Assembly (NCBI GenBank): GCA_018223125.1
Contig: JAAEZA010000001.1
Location: forward strand, 87,329-151,328
Length of the DNA stretch: 64,000 bases
DNA from: Paracoccaceae bacterium
GTDB taxonomy: Bacteria; Pseudomonadota; Alphaproteobacteria; Rhodobacterales; Rhodobacteraceae
Direction: 5' to 3'
Below, in pieces: positions 35,340-43,700 of the stretch (its first letter is position 1; each line of letters opens with the position of its first letter). A program made the position numbers and the translations under genes. The notes beneath the pieces are model-generated. The model made no database searches, was not told the origin of the DNA, and was given only the letters and a program-made list of their open reading frames with translations.

Positions 35340-36041
35340 ATGGTTTATCATGTAAAGTCGAGCGAACTTGAAGGCACGCGCGTTCGCATCGACGAGTTGC
35401 AGTCTATCACGAAAGGCCGAGAGGCCGTTTCGCGCCGTCTGTCGAAGCGGCTGTTCGACATCGTTTGTGCTTTGATCCTGCTGGCGTTCTTTGCGCCATT
35501 TATGGTGCTCATTGCTGCCTTGATCTGGTTGAAAGACCGGGAGCAGATCATCTTCGCACATACAAGGGTCGGCAAGAACGGTAAGCCGTTTAAATGCCTT
35601 AAATTCCGTACAATGTGTCTGGATGCGGATGCAAGGCTCGCACAGGTGCTGGCCAGCGATCCTGCCGCCCGCGCCGAGTGGGAGAAGAACCAGAAACTGG
35701 TAAACGATCCACGCCTGACAGCGGTCGGTGAAATCCTGCGGAAAACCAGTCTCGATGAATTGCCCCAGCTCTGGAATGTGTTGCGGGGAGATATGTCGAT
35801 GGTTGGGCCGCGTCCGATTGTGGCCGCCGAGGCCAAACACTATCGCAGTGCTTTTGCCGAATACAAATCGGTCCGTCCGGGTTTGACTGGCGTGTGGCAG
35901 ATCAGCGGCCGGTCAGACACAACGTATCAGGAGCGGGTCGATCTGGATGTGGCTTATGTGAAAAGTCACTCGTTCTTTGGGGATCTCGGCATTGTTCTGA
36001 AGACTGTTTCTGTGGTGCTTGGCGGACAGGGGGCCCGTTAG
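35340..36041 (+). CDS. Undecaprenyl-phosphate sugar phosphotransferase (ExoY-like)
   Basis: This 233-residue polyprenol-phosphate hexose-1-phosphate transferase has a single N-terminal membrane hairpin (FDIVCALILLAFFAPFMVLIAALIW) and the catalytic domain with KRxFD, the FAHTRVGKNGKPFKCLKFRTM segment, LRKTSLDELPQLWNVL and the DMSMVGPRP motif. It starts exopolysaccharide repeat units by moving a hexose-1-phosphate (galactose in ExoY) onto undecaprenyl phosphate. The short form without the extra N-terminal helices matches ExoY rather than WbaP. The sugar itself cannot be read from the sequence. Confidence 0.9.
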   Translation: MVYHVKSSELEGTRVRIDELQSITKGREAVSRRLSKRLFDIVCALILLAFFAPFMVLIAALIWLKDREQIIFAHTRVGKNGKPFKCLKFRTMCLDADARLAQVLASDPAARAEWEKNQKLVNDPRLTAVGEILRKTSLDELPQLWNVLRGDMSMVGPRPIVAAEAKHYRSAFAEYKSVRPGLTGVWQISGRSDTTYQERVDLDVAYVKSHSFFGDLGIVLKTVSVVLGGQGAR

Positions 36042-36062
36042 GAGGAGGCTCTGTCGTCCTGC

Positions 36063-36254
36063 CTATTTCAGAAGCAGGGCGGCCAGAGCGCCCCAGACCA
36101 ACAGGCAGAACAGGATTACGATCCACCAGAGTGTCCGGCGCTCCAACCGCGCAAACATCTGCAAGACCCGTTCCTGCGATGTCATCTGACCCATTCCGTG
36201 CCGCAATGCTTCAATCCGTTTCCACCCGTTCAAGTGATCAGTGAGTAAATTCAT
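36063..36254 (-). CDS. Candidate small single-pass membrane protein (63 aa)
   Basis: This minus-strand frame fills the gap between the priming transferase and the glycosyltransferase and overlaps the latter's start by 2 bases if that is the ATG at 36253. The N-terminal ~40 residues are soluble (ERVLQMFARLERR), and the C-terminal 20 form one hydrophobic helix (LWWIVILFCLLVWGALAALL) ending in Lys. Third codon positions are mostly G or C, like neighbouring genes, which favours real coding. No known family is recognised. Confidence 0.45.
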   Translation of the reverse strand: MNLLTDHLNGWKRIEALRHGMGQMTSQERVLQMFARLERRTLWWIVILFCLLVWGALAALLLK

Positions 36255-37218
36255 GTATAATAACGTTACAGAGATCCAGCAAATTGAAAAAAACGCAACG
36301 CCAGTGATGCCTGCCGGTCAGGCAGACAGGGTCGGGCGGGTGATTATGGCGATTGCAACGACAGGGCGGCGGGAGGTGTTGACCAAAACACTCGCCGAAC
36401 TGCCCCTTCAAACGCTGCAACCGGATCTGCTGGTGCTGTCGATCACCGGCGAAAGCGATATTGATCGCAGTGTCTTGGAAAAAATGCGTTGTCCTGTAAA
36501 GGTGCGGATCGGATCAAAAGGCGCCTGCCACCAGCGCAACCGCGTGCTTGAGCTGGTCCAGCCAAAGGATGTAGTGGTTTTCACCGACGACGATTTTCTT
36601 ATGTCCAGCACCTATCTGGAACGGATAAAAGCCCTGTTTAACCGGCATCCCGACGTGGTTATGGCAACGGGCAAGGTGCTGGCCGACGGGATTTCCGGAC
36701 CGGGGTACAGCCACGCGCAGGGGCTGGAAATTCTGGATCGGAACGCAGACGACCACATAGAACAGCCGCTCCGGCCAACGTATAACGGCTATGGCTGTAA
36801 CATGGCGTTTTACACAGGGCCGGTGGTGGAACACGGGCTGCGGTTTGATGAAAGCCTGCCGCTTTACGCATGGCTGGAAGACGTGGATTTTTCCCGCCAG
36901 ATCGCCCGTTACGGTCAGGTGGTGCGATCCGATGCGCTGGCGGGGGTGCATCTGGGCACCAAAGGCGGGCGCACGAACGGTAAGACCTTCGGATATTCCC
37001 AAATCTCCAATCCACTTTACCTGATGAAAAAGGGCACCATGATCCCCAAGCGGGCGCTTTCGATCATTGCGCGCAATCTACTGGCCAATATCGTCAAAAC
37101 ATTCCGGCCAGAGCCTTGGGTCGATCGTCGCGGGCGGCTCTATGGAAACCTTCTGGGGGTGATGGATCTTGCGCGGGGAAGGCTTGATCCTGAGAAAGTG
37201 CTGGAGTTCCGCAAGTAG
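36253..37218 (+). CDS. Family 2-type glycosyltransferase
   Basis: This GT-A fold transferase has 321 residues from the ATG at 36253 (a GTG at 36241 is also in frame). The nucleotide-binding start is VIMAIATTGRREVLTKTL; GSKGACHQRNRVL and the DxD-type motif VVFTDDDFL follow, then the later acidic LEDVDFSRQI. It would add a sugar to the growing lipid-linked repeat unit on the cytoplasmic side. It follows the priming transferase in the same direction, with the small minus-strand frame between them. Confidence 0.85.
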   Translation: MYNNVTEIQQIEKNATPVMPAGQADRVGRVIMAIATTGRREVLTKTLAELPLQTLQPDLLVLSITGESDIDRSVLEKMRCPVKVRIGSKGACHQRNRVLELVQPKDVVVFTDDDFLMSSTYLERIKALFNRHPDVVMATGKVLADGISGPGYSHAQGLEILDRNADDHIEQPLRPTYNGYGCNMAFYTGPVVEHGLRFDESLPLYAWLEDVDFSRQIARYGQVVRSDALAGVHLGTKGGRTNGKTFGYSQISNPLYLMKKGTMIPKRALSIIARNLLANIVKTFRPEPWVDRRGRLYGNLLGVMDLARGRLDPEKVLEFRK

Positions 37219-37434
37219 AAGAGTGCCGAGAATCAGTTACGCTCTTCCCTTGCTAGAGGTGCGCAGCCGTTCTCCCTTCGGTTGTGCAGAGTTTTGCGAA
37301 ATTCAGCTGGAAGTCCTGAAAAACAGGCATTTGCGGCCTTTAAGACTGCTTTCAAGCGATTGTCCCTGATCTGTTAACAATCATTAGCCTGCTCCTTGTC
37401 GGGACAGCCGGAAATGTCTTCGTGTTTTCAACAT

Positions 37435-37449
37435 TTAACCACTCATTAA
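37435..37449. promoter_or_regulatory. Candidate CtrA binding box
   Basis: TTAA-CCACTCA-TTAA fits the CtrA consensus TTAA-N7-TTAA exactly, about 270 bp before the synthase start codon. CtrA is the alphaproteobacterial cell-cycle/lifestyle response regulator. Binding is inferred from the match alone. Confidence 0.4.
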
Positions 37450-37634
37450 GTATTATATCGCGGGAGGCATCTTTGGCGGAGCGGCGGGTGCGTTGAGAGT
37501 TTATTGTTTCTGAATATCACATAGTTCAAGTAAAAAATCATGTAAAATTAATTGGTTGGGGTCTTTTTAGAAACGGGTGATTTTCGAATTTCCTTTGAGA
37601 AAAAGGAGCTTTCGGCTAAGTTGTCCACAGTTCC

Positions 37635-37676
37635 GGTCCGTGTTGGACCACCGCGTATTTAGGCCGCAAGGGCGGC
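37635..37676. promoter_or_regulatory. Two inverted repeats in the probable leader of the synthase operon
   Basis: GGTCC-N5-GGACC (37635-37649) is a possible operator, and GCCGC-AAGG-GCGGC (37663-37676) could form a short RNA hairpin about 40 nt before the start codon. Confidence 0.35.
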
Positions 37677-37717
37677 TGAGTGTTTGCATCGTTTAGATGC
37701 TATTTGAGAGTACCGCT

Positions 37718-40700
37718 ATGTCAGATGATGTAATTTTCGGTCATTCGCCTTCGGGGCAGGGCCCTGTTCCCAACACGGACCAAGAGTCTCCAGCCATAAA
37801 CCTGCGCGACCGGATTGCCGCGATCTGGCAGGATATTCTGAACTGTCCTCCCTTGCGGGATCAGGACACGTTTTTTGATGCGGGCGGAGACTCTGTCCAG
37901 TTGTTTCAGGCCCGTGCCCGTATGGCGGAACTGCTGGGCCGGCGGATTTCAATGACCGAACTGTTCGAAACCCCGCAACTGGGGGCGCTGGCACGAAAGC
38001 TTGCAGAACAGAAGGCGGTTCCTGCCGCGGCACAACCGGTGAAGCCGCGGGACGTACATCCAAAGGTTTCAGACCGCGACATTGCGATTGTCGGCCTGTC
38101 AGGGCGCTTTCCACAGTCCCGCACGCTTGCAGAGTTCTGGGAGAGCCTGTGTCAGGGCCGCGATCTGATTTCCCGCTTTGATCCGTCCGAAATGGAGGAT
38201 GCGGTATCGCCGCAGGACCGGAGCAAGGCAAATTATCGCACCGCCCGTCCGGTGCTCGATGATGTGGATATGTTTGACGCCAGATATTTCGGTATCCTGC
38301 CCAAAGAGGCCGCACTGATGGACCCGCAGGCACGGGTGTTTCTGGAAATCTGCGTTCATGCGCTGGAAGATGCAGGGCTGGACCCGATGCGCGCGAAAGA
38401 GGCTATCGGCGTTTTCGCGGGGGCCAGTTACAGCACCTATATGCTCGCCAATATTCTGACGGACAGCGCGGCGCTGGCGGATTTCACCTCGCAATTCCAG
38501 CTTGGCAATTATGCGGCTTTCACGGGTAATATTGCTGATAGCCTCGCCACGCGGGTGGCCTACAAGCTGGATCTGAAAGGGCCGGCCATTTCTATGGGCA
38601 CGGCGTGTTCTACCTCTCTGACGGCGATTGCGCAGGCTTGCGGATCCCTGCGGGCCGGACAATCGGATGTGGCGCTGGCGGGGGGTGTTTCGATCACATT
38701 CCCGCAGAAACGCGGCTATTTCAGTCAGGAAGGGGGCATGGCGTCAGAAGACGGCACCTGCCGCCCGTTTGATGCGGCTGCCAATGGCACCGTGTTCGGC
38801 CACGGGGCGGGGGTGGTCGTGTTGAAACGTCTGCCGGACGCGCTGGCGTCAGGGGACCGGATTTACGCCACCATTCGCGGTGTCGGGCTTAACAACGACG
38901 GGGCGGACAAGATCGCCTATACCGCACCTTCGGTGAACGGTCAGGCCGAAGCAATCCGGCGCGCCCACCGCGATGCAGGAATTGATGCGGGCAGCGTTTC
39001 TTATGTGGAATGCCATGGTACAGCGACCCCGCTGGGTGATCCGATTGAAATCCGTGGTCTGTCATCAGCGTTTGGCCCGCAAGAGGCCGACCGCTGTGCA
39101 TTGGGATCGGTCAAGGGGAACATCGGCCATCTGGATGCAGCCGCGGGTGTGGCCGGCGTGATCAAGACGGCGCTGATGCTGCACCACAAGAAAATCCTTC
39201 CGGTGGCGCATTTCACCAGCCCCAATCCCGATATTGATTTTGAAGGCAGTCCGTTCTTCGTGCCCGCCGGACTGCAGGACTGGGCTTGTGAGGGGCCGCG
39301 CCGCGCGGGGATCAGCTCTTTCGGGATCGGCGGCACCAATGCCCATCTGGTGCTGGAAGAAGCCCCCGAGGCGCTGGCGCAGCCCGACGTCACCGCGCCG
39401 CAAATCCTGCCGCTTTCCGCCAAGACACCCGAGGCGCTGGCGGATATGGCGGGCAATCTGGCCGATGCGCTGGAACAGGCGGGGGCGCCTGCACTGGCCG
39501 ATGCGGCCTTTACCTTGCAGGAGGGACGCAGCCGGTTTGATTACCGTACGGCTGTGGTGGCTCGCACAGCGGCTGAGGCCGCAACCGCGTTGCGCAAGCT
39601 GGCACCTGTGAAAACTCCCACACCTGCGGATGCACCGGCGGTGCTGTTCATGTTTGCAGGGCAGGGCTCGCAGTATCCCGGCATGGGGCGGGGGCTTTAC
39701 GAGGCCGAACCGGAGTTTGCCCGCTGGATCAATCAGGGGGCCGAGATTTTGCAGCCCTTGCTGGGGCTGGATATTAACGAAATTCTTTGTCTTGGCGATG
39801 TATCGGACGAAGTCGCGGCGCGGGCCCTGCGCGATACGCGACTGACGCAACCCGCGCTGTTCCTGATCCAATATGCAAATGCGCGCTTGTGGCAGTCGCG
39901 AGGTGTGCAGCCCACAGCGATGATTGGCCATTCGGTCGGGGAATTTGCCGCTGCTGCAATCTCCGGTGTATTTGATTTTGAAACCGGTCTCAGGATGATC
40001 GCCAAGCGCGGTCAGTTGATGCAGGATCAGCCGTCCGGCGCGATGCTGTCGGTACGTGCTGCGCTGGACGAGTTGACGCCATTCCTGAACGGTGACGTCG
40101 ACCTTGCCGCGCAGAATGCACCCAAATTGCAGGTGGTGGCGGGGCCGGACAATGCGATTGATGCGTTGAAGGAACGGCTGGATGGGGCAGGGCTTGCGTC
40201 CAGCCGGTTGCATACCTCCCACGCTTTTCATTCCGCGATGATGGCGCCGGTTTCAGAGGCTCTGTCGCAGGAATTTGCGGCGTTCAACCTGAACGAACCG
40301 CAGATCCCTTATGTGTCCTGCGTCACGGGGGAGTGGATTACACCTGAACAGGCGGTTGATCCGTCCTATTGGGCCACACAGGCACGGGCCTGTGTCAATT
40401 TTCAGGCGGGCATTCGCACCGCCACACAAGATAAGTCTGCCGTATTGCTGGAGGTGGGCGCTGGACGCACGCTTTCAGCCTTTGCCGCGCAGACTTTGGA
40501 GCGCGGCAGCCATGGTGGGATAATACAGTCGCTATCAGATCACACCCAAACATCTGACGACGAGATTACCATGGCTGCCGCCTTTTCAAAACTCTGGGGC
40601 GCGGGGGTGCCGGTGGACTGGGCGCGCGCGGGTGCGCGGGGAAACCGGCGGGTGTCCCTGCCGGGCTACGCCTTCCAGCGCAAGCGCCACTGGGTTTCGC

Positions 40701-43700
40701 CCGAACCGGCACAAACCCGAACAGCCCCCCAACCCCGAACGGCCCAACCTGCCGCCCTTCCTTGTGAAACAGTAAAGAGTGATCCGGTCATGACCATGAA
40801 TGCAAATGTTTCTTCAGTTCCGCGCACCGAACGGTTTTGCGGTGAGCTTCTGACCCTGTTGTCAGACCTCTCGGGCGAGGATCTGGGCCCTGACGACGTG
40901 GATGTGACCTACCTGGAACTCGGGTTTGATTCCCTGTTTCTGGGGCAGGTGTCACAGGCGCTATTACAGAAATATGATGTGACCCTGACCTTCCGCAGCT
41001 TGCTGACGGAATACCCTACAATTGCCGAACTGGCGGGCAAACTGGACGAGATCTTGCCCGCCGATGCACCGGAGCCGGTAGAGCCTGCCGCAGTGGAAGA
41101 AGCGCCCGCTGCTGTTGTTGCTCCCGCTCCGGTGGTGGATGTGATGCCGGTAACGGCTGTGTCTGCGTCCCCGTTGGCTGGGGATGCTGCCGGCGTGATG
41201 CAAGCGCAGATGCAGACCATGCAGGCGGTGTTTGCGCAGCAATTGCAGGCACTTGGGGGTGGGTCTTCAACCCCGCAGCAGGCGGCAGCACCGGCGCCCG
41301 TACCGGTCACGCAGACCCCGTCAGCGCCGCAGGATGCGCCTGTGCCACAGGCAGCACCGGAAGCAGCCGATGTCCCTGTTGCAGCCAAACCCGCCGCCTT
41401 TAAGGTGGGCCGTGGCCCGAACCTTGCAGCGGCAGAACTGACACCGGAACAGCAGGTTTTTGCCCGTGATCTGGCCAGCCGCTACAGTGCGAAGTTTCCG
41501 AAATCCAAAGCGCTCGCCCAGAAGTACCGCCATGTCCATGCGGACCCGCGTACCGTCTCCGGCTTTCATCCCCAATGGAAGGAACTGGCTTTTCCGGTGG
41601 TGGCCGATCGCGCTAAAGGGGCGCATTTGTGGGATATTGACGGAAACACATTCATTGATCTGGTGAACGGTTTCGGCCAGACCGCTTTCGGTCATTCGCC
41701 GGAATTTGTCACCCGTGCAGTGCAGGCGCAGATGGAGCGGGGCTATCCCATCGGACCGCAATCGGAAATTGCCGGTGCGGTGGCTGAACGGTTCGCCCGT
41801 ATGGTGGAACATGAACGGGTAACCTTCTGCAACACCGGTTCCGAAGCGGTCATGTCTGCCATGCGGCTGGCGCGTTCCGTGACCGGACGCGATAAGGTTG
41901 TGGTTTTTGGCAATGATTATCACGGCCAGTTCGACGAGGTGCTGATCAAGGGCAAATCCCGTGGCGGTGCCCCTGCGGCCCTGCCGCTGGCTTCCGGTAT
42001 TCCGCGCACCAGCCTGTCCAACATGGTGGTGCTGCCTTACGGCGAAGAGACCTCGCTTGATTGGATCAAGGAGAATGCCAAAGAGATTGCGGCGGTCATT
42101 ATCGAACCGATCCAGAGCCGCCACCCGGAGGTGCAACCCGTTGAATTTGTGCGCTCCCTGCGCAAACTGACCAAAGACATCGACGCCGCTTTGGTGTTTG
42201 ACGAAGTGGTCACAGGCTTTCGCACCCATGCCAAAGGCGTGCAGGGGGAATGGGGTATTCAGGGCGATATGGCCACCTACGGCAAGGTTGTCGGGGGCGG
42301 TATGCCCGTTGGTGTACTGGCGGGCGATGGGCGTTTCCTTGATGCGCTTGACGGCGGGTTCTGGACTTACGGCGATGACAGCAAGCCCGAGGTCGCGCCG
42401 ACCTATGTGGCAGGCACATTCGTGCGCCATCCGCTGGTTCTGGCGGCCATTGATGCGACGCTGGAACATATGGAAAACCACGGTGACCGGCTGTGGAAGG
42501 ATACTGCCGCGCGCGCCATTGCGTTGCGCAAGCGGATGAACGCCTTTCTGGTCAGCCGCGGTTTGCCGGAACTGGTCACAGGCCATTCCAGCTGGATCGT
42601 GCCGAATGTGACCGGATTTGATGCGCGGGCAAGCCTGCTTTACCCGCTGATGCGCTATGACGGGGTGCATCTGATGGACGGGTTCTGCGGGTTCCTGACC
42701 ACCGAACACGGCGATGCCGAGGTGAACGCCGTGGCAGAGAGTTTCGAGCGCGCCGTGCGCACCCTGCAGGAGCAGGGCATTCTGCTTGGCGAGGGCGAGA
42801 TCACCGAACAACCGACACCGCCATCCGCCCGGGACGACGCAGAAAGCACCTTTCCCCTGACCGAAGGCCAGCGGGAAATCTGGATGACCAGCCAGCTTGG
42901 CGATGCGGCTTCCCTGTGTTTCAACGAAGGCGCGGTGGTGAAACTGTCAGGGCCGCTTGATGTGGCCGCGCTCAACCGTGCGCTGGACCGCATTGTTGCG
43001 CGCCACGATGCCTTGCGCGCGGTGTTTGATGCAACGGGTTCCCATTTCACCGTGCAGCCCGCGTACCATCTGGAGGTGGAGCAGATCACGGCCCCTGATG
43101 GTACATTTGATACGGTTCTGGACCGGATTGCCGATGAAGCAGCCCGCTATGTCTTTGATCTGACGACACAACCCGCCCTTCGGGCGCGATTGGTGACCAA
43201 CGGGCAGGACAGGCACGGTTTGGTGCTGAACGCCCATCACATCATCTGCGACGGTTGGTCTTATAACATCATCTTCGAAGAACTCGCTGCATTCTATCGC
43301 GCGGAAACCGGTGGACAGGCCGGTGACCTGCCGACACCTGTTTCCTTTGCCGCCCACGCCCGCAGGGAACAGCAGGGCACGGCACGCCCCGAAACCCGCG
43401 CTTTCTGGGCCGCGCAATATCGGGATATTCCTGCCTTGCCGGAACTGCCCCATGACCATCCGCGCCCGCAGCGGCGCAGCTACCGCGGTGCGACCCTGAC
43501 GCGGTTCATCCCTGCGGATGTGATGGTTGCCGCGCGAAAGGCCGGTGCGAAACAGGGCTGTACGCTGTTTTCCACTTTATTTGCAGCCGTGCAGGTGACG
43601 CTCGGTCGTTTGTCGGGGTGCAATGACGTGGTGATCGGTGTCCCGACCGGAGGACAGGCACAGCTTGCGAACCCGCATATGATCGGCCACGCCGTGAATT

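Larger units (their letters stand above)
37219..37717. promoter_or_regulatory. Long AT-rich upstream region of the PKS-NRPS operon
   Basis: About 500 bp without a gene, clearly AT-richer than its surroundings. It contains a perfect TTAA-N7-TTAA box (37435-37449) and two inverted repeats close to the start (37635-37676). TGTC-GG-GACA occurs at 37399-37408. This is the largest non-coding stretch in the window and marks a regulated transcription unit. Confidence 0.5.

Noticed and set aside
37399-37408. TGTC-GG-GACA as a quorum-sensing (lux-type) box
   Set aside because: It is too short for a lux box, and no LuxR/LuxI gene is in the window.
41321-42811. Minus-strand open frame of 496 codons within the synthase
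   Set aside because: It is antisense to the aminotransferase domain, which has intact catalytic motifs; no domain is visible in the antisense product.
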